Below are positions 39,545-48,136 of a DNA stretch of 64,000 nucleotides, in pieces. Numbering within the stretch: position 1 is the first letter of the stretch; every line of letters starts with the position of its first letter. The position numbers and the translations under genes were made by a program. Under the pieces are notes generated by a model, which made no database searches, had not been told where the DNA came from, and saw only the letters and a list, made by a program, of their open reading frames with translations. Origin of the DNA: Pseudomonas sp. 7P_10.2_Bac1 (GTDB lineage Bacteria > Pseudomonadota > Gammaproteobacteria > Pseudomonadales > Pseudomonadaceae). Location of the stretch: assembly GCF_025465935.1 (NCBI RefSeq), contig NZ_JANLNV010000007.1, forward strand, positions 62,001 to 126,000, in the 5' to 3' direction.

Positions 39545-41281
39545 TTACATACGCTCCAGAGTTTCCAGGCCCAGCAATTCCAGGCCTTGCTTGAGGGTCA
39601 GGCCTGCCAAGGCTGCCAGGCGCAGACGGCTTTGTTTTTGGACTTCGTCTTCAGCGTTCAGGATCGGGCAGTTCTCATAGAAGCTGGAGAACAGACCGGC
39701 CACTTCGTACAGATAGGTGCACAGTGTATGAGGTGTGCCTTTTTCAGCAACATTGTTCAGTACTTCGCCGAATTGCGCCAGTTTAGCGGCCAATTCCTGC
39801 TCTTGTGGTGCCGACAGGACGATATGGCCTTGGACTTCGTCAAAGCGCTTGCCCAGTTTGCGGAACACGCCCGCAACACGGGTGTAGGCATAGAGCAGGT
39901 AAGGTGCAGTATTGCCTTCAAAGTTCAACATCTGGTCAAAGTTGAAGCTGTAGTCGCTGGCGCGGTGCTTGGACAAGTCCGCGTATTTCACCGCGTCGAT
40001 ACCCACCACCTTGGCAATGGCGCGTAATTCTTCTTCGGCCAGCTCAGGGTTCTTCTCTTTCACCAGGGTGTAAGCACGTTCCTGGGCTTCGGTGAGCAGG
40101 TCGATCAGTTTTACCGTGCCACCGTCGCGGGTTTTGAATGGACGGCCGTCGGCGCCGTTCATGGTGCCGAAGCCCATGTGTTCCATTTCCATCGGGTGGG
40201 TCACAAAACCGGCCTTGCGCGCCACGGCAAACACTTGCTGGAAGTGCAGGGCCTGACGCTGGTCCACGAAGTACAGGGCGCGATCGGCCTTCAGCACGCC
40301 GCTGCGGTAGCGCACGGCGGCCAAGTCAGTGGTGGCATACAGGTAGCCGCCGTCGGCCTTGACGATAATCACAGGCAGCGGCTCGCCTTCGGCGTTCTTG
40401 AATTCATCGAGGAACACACACTGCGCGCCGTTGCTTTCGACCAGCATGCCTTTGGCCTTCAGGTCGTTGACGACGTTGATCAGGTCATCGTTGTAGGCGC
40501 TTTCGCCCATAACGTCAGCCATGGTCAATTTAACGTTCAGTAGTTCGTAGATTTTCTGACAGTGGGACAACGAGATGTCTTTGAACTTAGTCCACAGCGC
40601 CAGGCAGTCCGGGTCGCCGGCTTGCAGCTTGACCACCAGGCTACGGGCGCGATCGGCAAATTCCGGGGACTCGTCGAAGCGCTTTTTGGCCGCACGGTAG
40701 AAGTTCTCGAGGTCCGACAGCTCGTCGCTGGTGATCGGGTTTTCTTCCAGGTAGGCCATCAGCATGCCGAATTGCGTGCCCCAGTCGCCCACGTGGTTCT
40801 GACGAATCACCTCGTCACCCAGAAACTCCAGCACCCGTGCCACACCGTCGCCAATAATGGTCGAACGCAGGTGGCCTACGTGCATTTCCTTGGCCAGGTT
40901 AGGCGCGGACATGTCGATTGCCGTGCGCTGGATCGGGCCAGCCTTGCGCACACCCAGCTTCGGGTCGGCCAGTGCTGCGTCCAGGCGCGCAGCCAGGGCT
41001 TGGGTGTTCTGGAAGAAGTTCAGGAAGCCGGGGCCAGCGATTTCAACCTTGCTGATCTGCTCGTCGGCGGGCAGGGCGGCAATGATTTTTTCAGCCAGAT
41101 CGCGTGGTTTCATACCGGCAGGCTTGGCCAGCATCATGGCGATGTTACTGGCGAAGTCGCCGTGGGTCTTGTCACGGGCGTTTTCCACCTGAATCGCTGG
41201 CGTCAGGCCTTCAGGCAACACTCCTTCAGTGACGAGTTGAGCGAGGGCTTGTTGAATCAGCTGGCGAATGGTGTCTTTCAT
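39545..41281 (-). CDS. argS: Arginine--tRNA ligase
   Basis: ArgS charges tRNA-Arg. The 578-residue class I synthetase has the HIGH-type motif [12 protein letters not shown] after SAPNLAKEM, and an N-terminal tRNA-recognition domain about 1-110. The C-terminal anticodon-binding domain ends [12 protein letters not shown] 41281 ([13 protein letters not shown]) matches other Pseudomonas ArgS; the open frame to 41530 crosses a REP element and is not used. Confidence 0.97.
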   Translation of the reverse strand: MKDTIRQLIQQALAQLVTEGVLPEGLTPAIQVENARDKTHGDFASNIAMMLAKPAGMKPRDLAEKIIAALPADEQISKVEIAGPGFLNFFQNTQALAARLDAALADPKLGVRKAGPIQRTAIDMSAPNLAKEMHVGHLRSTIIGDGVARVLEFLGDEVIRQNHVGDWGTQFGMLMAYLEENPITSDELSDLENFYRAAKKRFDESPEFADRARSLVVKLQAGDPDCLALWTKFKDISLSHCQKIYELLNVKLTMADVMGESAYNDDLINVVNDLKAKGMLVESNGAQCVFLDEFKNAEGEPLPVIIVKADGGYLYATTDLAAVRYRSGVLKADRALYFVDQRQALHFQQVFAVARKAGFVTHPMEMEHMGFGTMNGADGRPFKTRDGGTVKLIDLLTEAQERAYTLVKEKNPELAEEELRAIAKVVGIDAVKYADLSKHRASDYSFNFDQMLNFEGNTAPYLLYAYTRVAGVFRKLGKRFDEVQGHIVLSAPQEQELAAKLAQFGEVLNNVAEKGTPHTLCTYLYEVAGLFSSFYENCPILNAEDEVQKQSRLRLAALAGLTLKQGLELLGLETLERM

Positions 41282-41374
41282 GGTCTTCTCTTTCGACCGC
41301 AAGCGCGGTAGCGCTTCAGTGCGCAGGTGGAAAAACTGGGTATTGTCCGCTAACGGAGCTTCAAGCTGCAAGCC

Positions 41375-41453
41375 TGTAGGCGCAGCCGGTTGACGCTCGA
41401 TTGTCTCGCGATCTTTTTCGTTTAAAAGATCGCGAGACAAGCTCGCGCCTACA
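41375..41453. repeat. REP element, inverted pair
   Basis: TGTAGGCGCAGCCGG... and TTGTCTCGCGATCTTTTT face AAAAGATCGCGAGACAAGCT with CGCGCCTACA. The left arm has an insertion of about 12 nt (CCGGTTGACGCT) compared with the right arm. It lies between priA and argS. Confidence 0.82.
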
Positions 41454-41462
41454 CGCCGTGGA

Positions 41463-43682
41463 TCAGTAAAGGTCCACAGGATCGACATCCAGCGACCAGC
41501 GGACTTGTCTGCCGCTGGGCATTTGTTCAAGGATCAGCAGCCAGTGGCTCAGCAGCCGATGCAGCGGCGCGCGGGCGTTGGCTTGTAAAAGTAGTTGAGC
41601 GCGGTAGCGTCCGGCGCGGCGCTCCATGGGCGCCGGGACGGGGCCCAGCAGTTCGATACCGCTCAGGTTCATCTCGCCCAGCAAGCGCTCGGCCTCGCTG
41701 CAGGCTTCATCCAGGAATCCTTCGGCTTGCCCCGGCTTGTGCGCTTCGGCCCGTAACAGCGCCAGGTGCGCAAAGGGCGGCAAACCGGCCGCACGGCGTT
41801 CGCTCAAGGCTTGTTCGGCAAAGGCAAAGTAACCTTGCTCGGTCAGTTGAATCAGCAACGGGTGGTCGGCCAGGTGGGTCTGGATAATCACTCTGCCCGG
41901 CTCTTCAGCCCGGCCGGCACGGCCTGCGACCTGTACGATCAACTGGGCCATACGTTCGCTGGCGCGGAAATCGCCCGAGAACAGCCCGCCATCCGCGTCC
42001 AGAATCGCCACCAGGGTTACTCGTGGAAAGTGATGGCCCTTGGCGAGCATTTGGGTGCCGACCAGAATGCACGGCTGGCCTTTCTGGATGGTGGCGAACA
42101 GCTGGCTCATGGCGTCTTTGCGTGAGGTGCTATCGCGGTCGACACGCAGCACCGGGTAGTCGGGGAACAGGATCGCCAGCCGCTCCTCGGCGCGCTCGGT
42201 CCCCGCGCCAACAGGGCGCAGGTCGACCTTGGCGCATTGCGGGCAGTTGCGAGGCACGCGTTCGACGTGGCCGCAGTGGTGGCAGCGTAATTCGCCGGAC
42301 CGCTGATGGACGGTCATCCGTGCATCGCAGCGCTTGCACTCAGACATCCAGCCGCAGTCGTGGCATAGCAGGGTGGGCGCGAAACCGCGACGGTTGAGAA
42401 ACACCAGCACTTGCTGGCCTGCTGCTAGCGTTTGTCCGATGGCCTGTTGCATCGGGCCGGAAATACCGCTGTCGAGCGGGCGACTTTTTACATCCAGACG
42501 CAGGAAACGTGGCTGTTTGGCCCCGCCTGCGCGTTGGTTCAGGCGCAGTAAACCGTATCGACCGGTGTAGGCGTTATGCAGGCTTTCCAGGGACGGCGTG
42601 GCCGAGCCGAGCACGATCGGAATGTTTTCTTGTCGCGCGCGCACCAGCGCCAGGTCGCGAGCGTGATAGCGCAGCCCTTCCTGCTGTTTATAAGAGCTGT
42701 CGTGTTCCTCGTCGATAATGATCAGCCCGGGGTTTTTCATCGGGGTGAACAGGGCTGAGCGGGTGCCAATAATGATGTCGGCCTCGCCGTCGCGGGCGGC
42801 GAGCCAGCTTTCAAGGCGTTCGCGGTCATTGACCGCCGAATGCACCAGCGCGATGCGGGCATTGAAGCGCTGTTCGAAGCGAGCCAGGGTTTGCGGCCCC
42901 AGGTTGATCTCGGGAATCAGCACCAAAGCCTGTTTACCAGCTTCGAGCGTGGCGCGGATCAGTTGCAAATACACTTCGGTCTTGCCGCTGCCTGTCACGC
43001 CCGCCAATAAAAAAGCGTGGAAGCTGTCGAACCCGGCTCGAATGGCTTCGCAAGCGGCGCGTTGTTCGTCATTGAGCGGCAACTCGGGCTGAGCCAGCCA
43101 ATGTTCATGGCGCGGTGTCGGCGCATGACGGCGGATTTCGACGGTCACCAGCTCTTTGGCCAGCAACAGGTCGAGGCTGTCTTTGTTCAGCTTTAACTTG
43201 CTCAGTAACTGGTGGGCCACGCCATGCGGGTGCTGCGCGAGGGTCGCCAGGGCCTCACGCTGGCGCGGGGCGCGGGCGATGCGCGGATCGTTGAGCCGGG
43301 CACCGGGGGCGATCTGCCAGAAACGTTCTTGTCGGGTCTCGGCCAGCTCACCCTGTCGCAGCAGCACAGGCAGCGCCCAGCTCAGCGTGTCGCCCAGGCT
43401 GTGCTGGTAATACTGCGATGTCCACAGGCACAGCTTGAAGAGCGAGGCAGGCAGTGGCGCAGTGGTGTCGAGCAAGGCGATGGCCGGCTTGAGTTTGTCG
43501 GCCGGGACTTCGCTGTGATCGGCGACTTCCACCAGAATGCCGATCATTTCCCGTCGCCCGAACGGCACCCGCAAGCGCATGCCTGGCTGTAATTGACTGC
43601 GCTGCATACCCGCCGGCGCCCGGTAATCAAACAGGCGGCGCAGGGGGGAAGGCAGGGCAAGGCGCAAAATGGCGTCGGGCAC
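41463..43682 (-). CDS. priA: Primosomal replication protein N' (PriA helicase)
   Basis: PriA reloads the replisome at collapsed forks. The 739-residue protein has an N-terminal 3'-end-binding domain, Walker [15 protein letters not shown] box [11 protein letters not shown], and the eight-cysteine zinc region beginning [17 protein letters not shown] and including CHHCGH and CPQC. Start is GTG 43682 with only a weak GAG upstream. It is divergent from rpmE, as usual in pseudomonads. Confidence 0.96.
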   Translation of the reverse strand: MPDAILRLALPSPLRRLFDYRAPAGMQRSQLQPGMRLRVPFGRREMIGILVEVADHSEVPADKLKPAIALLDTTAPLPASLFKLCLWTSQYYQHSLGDTLSWALPVLLRQGELAETRQERFWQIAPGARLNDPRIARAPRQREALATLAQHPHGVAHQLLSKLKLNKDSLDLLLAKELVTVEIRRHAPTPRHEHWLAQPELPLNDEQRAACEAIRAGFDSFHAFLLAGVTGSGKTEVYLQLIRATLEAGKQALVLIPEINLGPQTLARFEQRFNARIALVHSAVNDRERLESWLAARDGEADIIIGTRSALFTPMKNPGLIIIDEEHDSSYKQQEGLRYHARDLALVRARQENIPIVLGSATPSLESLHNAYTGRYGLLRLNQRAGGAKQPRFLRLDVKSRPLDSGISGPMQQAIGQTLAAGQQVLVFLNRRGFAPTLLCHDCGWMSECKRCDARMTVHQRSGELRCHHCGHVERVPRNCPQCAKVDLRPVGAGTERAEERLAILFPDYPVLRVDRDSTSRKDAMSQLFATIQKGQPCILVGTQMLAKGHHFPRVTLVAILDADGGLFSGDFRASERMAQLIVQVAGRAGRAEEPGRVIIQTHLADHPLLIQLTEQGYFAFAEQALSERRAAGLPPFAHLALLRAEAHKPGQAEGFLDEACSEAERLLGEMNLSGIELLGPVPAPMERRAGRYRAQLLLQANARAPLHRLLSHWLLILEQMPSGRQVRWSLDVDPVDLY

Positions 43683-43805
43683 GCGGGGCTCTCAAATGAT
43701 GAACGGTCAATATGGCCGGGAGCCTAGCAGACAACGCGCCCGGAAGCAGGTCTGTGGCAGGTGAAAACGCCAGGATGACAATCAGCAAGACCCGACCCCC
43801 GGTGC

Positions 43806-43833
43806 TTGCGTCTCTATAAAGGTCTGGTATTAT
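43806..43833 (+). promoter_or_regulatory. Predicted sigma-70 promoter of rpmE
   Basis: TTGCGT (43806-43811), 16 nt, then TATTAT (43828-43833) preceded by TGG as an extended -10. It lies 72 nt upstream of the rpmE start in the priA-rpmE divergent region. Prediction by eye only. Confidence 0.45.
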
Positions 43834-43905
43834 TCCCGCCCTAAATTTACGTGCGGTATTCAACAATGGTGTTGAGTGGCGGCACGCTAGCCTGAGGAAT
43901 ACCCC

Positions 43906-44130
43906 ATGAAAGCCGATATCCATCCAGCGTACGAAGTGATCGAAGTAACTTGCAGCTGCGGCAACAAGTTCGAAACTCGTTCTAACCTGTGCAAGCCACT
44001 GGGTACTGACGTATGCAACGAGTGCCACCCGTTCTACACCGGTAAGCAAAAAACTCTGGACGTTGGCGGTCGTGTTGATCGCTTCAAAACTCGTTTTGGT
44101 GCTTTCGGCGCTACAAAAGCGGCCAAGTAA
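43906..44130 (+). CDS. rpmE: 50S ribosomal protein L31, zinc-binding form
   Basis: L31 links the large subunit to the small subunit head. The 74-residue protein has Cys16, Cys18, Cys37 and Cys40, the zinc ligands of the C+ form. The C- paralogue used in zinc starvation is not in this window. CTGAGGAA precedes the ATG. The gene has its own promoter, and its terminator lies inside the next reading frame. Confidence 0.97.
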   Translation: MKADIHPAYEVIEVTCSCGNKFETRSNLCKPLGTDVCNECHPFYTGKQKTLDVGGRVDRFKTRFGAFGATKAAK

Positions 44131-44135
44131 GGCGC

Positions 44136-44972
44136 ATGACCTTGGGCAGGCTTTTGGGTCTGACCGGGTTAGCGAAAAAGGCGTCCCTTGCGGGCGCCTT
44201 TTTTGTGTCTGCGATTTGGTATTGCGCCGCTCAAGCGCAGGAGCTGTGCCCTGCGCCGCGCGCGGTCACTTACGCGCAGGTGGAGCGCGTGGTCGATGGT
44301 GATTCGTTGCGGCTCAAAGATGGCCGCAGCGTGCGTTTGATCGGCCTCAACGCCCCGGAAATCGGTAAAAAGGGCCAGCCAGACGAGCCCTTTGCTGAGG
44401 CCGCTCGCAAGCGACTGCTGGCGCTGGTTTCGCAAAGTGACGGGCGCGTAGGCTTGCTAATGGGCCAGCAACCGAAAGATCGCTATGGCCGCACCTTGGC
44501 CCATGTTTTCGGCGCCAATGGCAGCAATTTCGAAGCACAGTTACTGGCGGATGGCTTGGGTTTTCAAGTCGCCCTGGCGCCTAACGTTGAACTGCTGGCG
44601 TGCCAGCAGGCCGCTGAACAGCGTGCACGCATGGGGCGCCTTGGATTGTGGCGGCAGTCGCCAGTGTTGGCGCCGCAACAAATCAGTCGTTCAGGCTTTG
44701 CCCTGTTGAGTGCCAAGGTCACCCGGGTGCAGCGAAATCGTGGCGGCCTGTGGCTTGATCTGGAGGGCGGTGCGGTGGTGCGCATTGCCCCCGAATCTCT
44801 GCACAACTTCGATCAGACAGCACTCAATCGCTTGCAGGGCCAGCAGGTCGAAGTGCGCGGCTGGGTGCTGGATCGCGCCCGGCGGGGTGGTTTGAAAACA
44901 GGGCAGGCGCGCTGGATGGTGTCATTGACCCATCCTGGGATGCTGAAAACCGTTTCGAATGTAAAGTTGTAG
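44136..44972 (+). CDS. Secreted or periplasmic thermonuclease-family protein
   Basis: A 278-residue staphylococcal-nuclease-like protein. A signal peptide is expected in the first 35 residues (KKASLAGAFFVSAIWYC, cleavage near AQAQ). The nuclease domain (about 45-170) keeps VVDGDSLRL, RLIGLNAPE and KDRYGRTLAHV, which hold the metal and the catalytic Arg/Glu/Arg. The C-terminal 90 residues form a second domain resembling an OB-like region, unassigned. ATG 44136 is 5 nt after rpmE with AAGG upstream. An intrinsic terminator lies inside codons 14-23, so expression from the rpmE promoter should be attenuated. A GTG at 44205 after it is a possible alternative start but would break the signal peptide. 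Confidence 0.85.
   Translation: MTLGRLLGLTGLAKKASLAGAFFVSAIWYCAAQAQELCPAPRAVTYAQVERVVDGDSLRLKDGRSVRLIGLNAPEIGKKGQPDEPFAEAARKRLLALVSQSDGRVGLLMGQQPKDRYGRTLAHVFGANGSNFEAQLLADGLGFQVALAPNVELLACQQAAEQRARMGRLGLWRQSPVLAPQQISRSGFALLSAKVTRVQRNRGGLWLDLEGGAVVRIAPESLHNFDQTALNRLQGQQVEVRGWVLDRARRGGLKTGQARWMVSLTHPGMLKTVSNVKL
44175..44204 (+). terminator. Intrinsic terminator inside the nuclease signal-peptide codons
   Basis: AAAAAGGCG-T-CCC-TTGC-GGG-CGCC-TTTTTT forms a 7-bp GC stem with one bulge, a 4-nt loop and A/T flanks. It is 45 nt after the rpmE stop, the normal place for the rpmE terminator, yet it lies within the nuclease reading frame. Confidence 0.8.
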
Positions 44973-45142
44973 ACAATTTTATATTCATATTGTGGACATT
45001 CAGCCCTTCTAGTGCGCAGCTCTTGGCCCAAAGTCGTAGGGTAAAGCCCTTGACACTGCTGACTGGTCAGTCTTGTCGGGACTTTACGACACGCGTATGC
45101 TCGGCGGTCCGTCGTCCAACAGAAAAAAAGCGGAATGCCTAT

Positions 45143-46411
45143 ATGTCTGATTTGAAAACCGCCGCTCTCGAATATCATGCCCAGCCCCGCCCAGGGAAAC
45201 TGAGCGTCGAGCTCACCAAACCTACTGCGACTGCCCGCGATCTCGCGCTGGCATACAGCCCGGGTGTAGCCGAGCCAGTACGCGAAATCGCCCGCGATCC
45301 TGAGCTGGCCTACAAATACACCGGCAAGGGCAACCTGGTCGCCGTAATTTCTGATGGCACCGCAATTCTGGGCTTGGGTAACCTCGGCCCATTGGCTTCC
45401 AAGCCTGTCATGGAAGGCAAAGGCGTACTGTTCAAGCGCTTTGCCGGTGTGGATGTGTTCGACATCGAAGTCGATGCAGAAAGCCCACAAGCCTTCATCG
45501 ACACCGTGAAGCGTATTTCCATCACCTTCGGCGGCATCAACCTCGAAGACATCAAGGCCCCTGAGTGCTTTGAAATTGAGCGTGCTCTGATCGAGCAGTG
45601 CGATATTCCGGTTTTCCACGACGACCAGCACGGTACCGCGATCGTTACCGCGGCCGGTATGATCAACGCCCTGGAAATCGCTGGCAAAACCCTGCCAGAA
45701 GCCAAGATCGTGTGCCTGGGCGCAGGTGCAGCCGCTATCTCCTGCATGAAACTGCTGGTGAGCATGGGCGCGAAGATCGAAAACATCTACATGATCGACC
45801 GTTCCGGTGTGATCCACTCTGACCGTGACGACCTGAACCAGTACAAGGCAGTGTTCGCCCACGCGACTGAAAAACGCACCCTGGCTGACGCTCTGGAAGG
45901 TGCCGACGTGTTCGTGGGCCTGTCCGGCCCGAACCTGCTGAGCGCTGAAGGCCTGAAATCCATGGCAGCCAACCCGATCGTGTTTGCGTGCTCCAACCCG
46001 GATCCGGAAATCTCCCCGGAACTGGCTCACGCCACACGCAGCGACGTGATCATGGCCACTGGCCGTTCGGACTACCCGAACCAGGTCAACAACGTGCTGG
46101 GCTTCCCGTTCATCTTCCGTGGTGCCTTGGACGTGCGTGCCAAGCGTATCAACGAAGAAATGAAAATCGCAGCGGCCAACGCACTGCGTGAACTGGCCAA
46201 ACTGCCAGTACCACAAGAAGTGTGCGACGCCTATGGCGGCATCAAGCTGGAATTCGGTCGTGAGTACATCATTCCGAAACCAATGGACGCCCGCCTGATC
46301 ACCCTGATCTCCGATGCCGTGGCCAAAGCCGCCATCGAGACCGGTGTGGCCACCCTGCCGTACCCGAAACACTACCCGCTCAAAAGCGTGGATGACGTCT
46401 TCAACGGCTAA
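45143..46411 (+). CDS. maeB: Malic enzyme (short NAD(P)-dependent form)
   Basis: Oxidatively decarboxylates malate to pyruvate with NAD(P)H formation. The 422-residue protein has the malic domain (TKPTATARDLALAYSPGVAE; DDQHGTAIV) and the nucleotide-binding domain with LGAGAAAISCMKL. It lacks the C-terminal phosphotransacetylase-like domain of enteric MaeB (about 759 residues), as in other pseudomonads. ATG 45143 (MSDLKTAALEYHAQ) is chosen; an in-frame ATG at 44990 would add 51 unlikely residues. A clear terminator follows. Confidence 0.93.
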   Translation: MSDLKTAALEYHAQPRPGKLSVELTKPTATARDLALAYSPGVAEPVREIARDPELAYKYTGKGNLVAVISDGTAILGLGNLGPLASKPVMEGKGVLFKRFAGVDVFDIEVDAESPQAFIDTVKRISITFGGINLEDIKAPECFEIERALIEQCDIPVFHDDQHGTAIVTAAGMINALEIAGKTLPEAKIVCLGAGAAAISCMKLLVSMGAKIENIYMIDRSGVIHSDRDDLNQYKAVFAHATEKRTLADALEGADVFVGLSGPNLLSAEGLKSMAANPIVFACSNPDPEISPELAHATRSDVIMATGRSDYPNQVNNVLGFPFIFRGALDVRAKRINEEMKIAAANALRELAKLPVPQEVCDAYGGIKLEFGREYIIPKPMDARLITLISDAVAKAAIETGVATLPYPKHYPLKSVDDVFNG

Positions 46412-46430
46412 GCCCGCGTAGCGTCAAAAC

Positions 46431-46463
46431 AAAGCCCCGGCTCGAAAGAGTCGGGGCTTTTTG
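46431..46463 (+). terminator. Intrinsic terminator of maeB
   Basis: AAAGCCCCGGCTC and GAGTCGGGGCTTT form a long stem around GAAA, followed by T residues. It marks the left edge of the T6SS cargo island. Confidence 0.92.
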
Positions 46464-46589
46464 TTTTGGGTCGGACTCTTGAAAGGTCCGATTCACTCTC
46501 AATCATGTCCTCTGTATTTCAAGATTATTCCTACATAAATCAGTGCAGCTTTCCGTTAGCGTCTGCGTATCTTTTTTTGACGTTTCTTC

Positions 46590-47969
46590 ATGACGCCCTC
46601 TGATATGCATACACCAGTGCCCTTTTCCCAGAGTACCCGCCTTCAATTGGTCGATGAGCAGGGCAAACGTCACCACGATTACCTGGATGCCACAGGGCGC
46701 GGGGCAATCAGCCGTCCGTCTGGTAAACCATTGCGGGCCCTAAGCCTCCTGCTGTCGGGCGCAGGCCAGCCATGTGCCCTGAACCGCTACCAAATGGCCT
46801 TGGTGGCTGCGCACGGCGGCTGCATCCTTGAGCCCGTTGCACAGGGACAACAGGCCTATCGCCCGTTGTACCAGGACGTGGAGTATTCGCAGCGTTTCCA
46901 GCAGATGCCGCAGGGCTGCGATCAGCTCGTTATGGCCCACAACCATGAGCTGTTGCTGATTGCCGTGCGCGATCGGCGCCCGGCGATGGACTTTTTGGCG
47001 GATGGCGGTCTGGAGCCGGTACCCTTTGAGGAGGGCGCAGGCCGCGTTCACCGAGGCTTTTACCAAGCCGCCAAGCTTATCTATGAGCGTGTGAGTGCCT
47101 GTCTGAATAACGGTTTCGCGGCCCATAAAGTGCTGATGTGCGGGCACGGTGTGAGTGGCGCCATCGCTCTGATTCTGAGCCAGATGCTGCGTCACCGTGA
47201 CGTGCAGCTTTATACCTACGGCGCCCCTCGCGCTGGCGACGCTACCTTTGTTCGGGCGGCGCAGTCACTGGTGCATGAACGGATGGTCCACCATCACGAT
47301 CCCCTGCCCAGTCTGCCGGGCAGTTGGATGTACACCCGGCTGTCGGCATATCACGGGCACGCCACGCTAGGCTTTAATCATGCAGTGCCCGAGCTGGGAG
47401 TTTTTGTGGCGGGCCTCAGCGCTTTAACCGGTGAGCTGTATCAGCATCACGGGGCCTTGTGCCACTTCATGCCGCTGACGTCAGGACAGAAGGGCTCGCA
47501 CCTGATGTGGGCGCCTGCGAGCGATATTGTGACTCAGCATGCGGTGAGCCTCGCGCTGTATGAGCATGTGCGTGACAGGCCAGAGTGCGACGGCTTGGTC
47601 GAGTCGTTAATCGGGCCCTGGAAGTCATTGGGCGTGGACAGTTATGTCGCGAGCAGTTGGGATGTATTGCAGCGTTCACAGGCTGCGCTGAAGGCTCGAC
47701 AACCCGAGTTGGCAGAAACCGAAGTGCAGGCGATTGACCTAGCGTTTGAACATATCGCGCAGCAACTGCGTAGCTGCTATCAGGCTGTGGTGAGTGCGGT
47801 GTATGCGGACCCGCTTGAGCAACAACGCATGATCAACCTGTTGATGCGCGAGCTGAGCCGGCTCCACATCACCCGCCAGCGCTTGTACGATTTGAGGTTC
47901 AAGGTGCCAAACGTGGCTGAGGTCTACGGCGACTGTGTGATGAGGGCAGGGGCTGACGCCCATGTCTGA
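46590..47969 (+). CDS. Class-3 lipase-like protein with lost nucleophile serine (truncated effector paralogue)
   Basis: A 459-residue paralogue of the lipase effector at 51846. Matching blocks include CALNRYQMAL, YRPLYQDVEYSQRF, VPFEEGAGRVHRGFYQAAK, GAIALILSQMLR and LYTYGAPRAGDATFV. About 180 N-terminal residues of the full-length protein are missing. At the nucleophile elbow the GHSLGG of the paralogue is GHGVSG (185-190): Gly187 replaces the catalytic Ser. The Asp in HHHDPLPSLP and the His in YQHHG remain. The frame is intact, but no Shine-Dalgarno is visible before ATG 46590 or the in-frame ATG 46605. It may be an inactive effector remnant or have a non-enzymatic role. Confidence 0.75.
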   Translation: MTPSDMHTPVPFSQSTRLQLVDEQGKRHHDYLDATGRGAISRPSGKPLRALSLLLSGAGQPCALNRYQMALVAAHGGCILEPVAQGQQAYRPLYQDVEYSQRFQQMPQGCDQLVMAHNHELLLIAVRDRRPAMDFLADGGLEPVPFEEGAGRVHRGFYQAAKLIYERVSACLNNGFAAHKVLMCGHGVSGAIALILSQMLRHRDVQLYTYGAPRAGDATFVRAAQSLVHERMVHHHDPLPSLPGSWMYTRLSAYHGHATLGFNHAVPELGVFVAGLSALTGELYQHHGALCHFMPLTSGQKGSHLMWAPASDIVTQHAVSLALYEHVRDRPECDGLVESLIGPWKSLGVDSYVASSWDVLQRSQAALKARQPELAETEVQAIDLAFEHIAQQLRSCYQAVVSAVYADPLEQQRMINLLMRELSRLHITRQRLYDLRFKVPNVAEVYGDCVMRAGADAHV

Positions 47970-48136
47970 ACGGCTTTCCCTGTAAAGCTCTTGAATAACC
48001 TTGAATTAAACGACTCATTTCCCTTCGATGTTAGAGAAGCATCCTACATCTGCTTTTAGCTCTGTCCGCTAATGTCCCCCCCTTTGCCTAGGGGGTTGTG
48101 TTCGCAAGCGTGCCCTCAGTGTCTGAGGAGTCACGG

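Noticed and set aside
45050..45090. TTGACA at 45050 as a malic enzyme promoter
   Set aside because: No acceptable -10 sequence lies 16-18 nt downstream.
44813..46372. 519-codon minus-strand open frame opposite malic enzyme
   Set aside because: Composition is typical of a GC-rich antisense frame (His/Gln/Val-rich), with no start signal and no recognisable domain.
47142..47161. GVSGA at 187-191 as an alternative GxSxG nucleophile elbow
   Set aside because: It is shifted by two residues from the aligned catalytic serine and ends in Ala where Gly is required.
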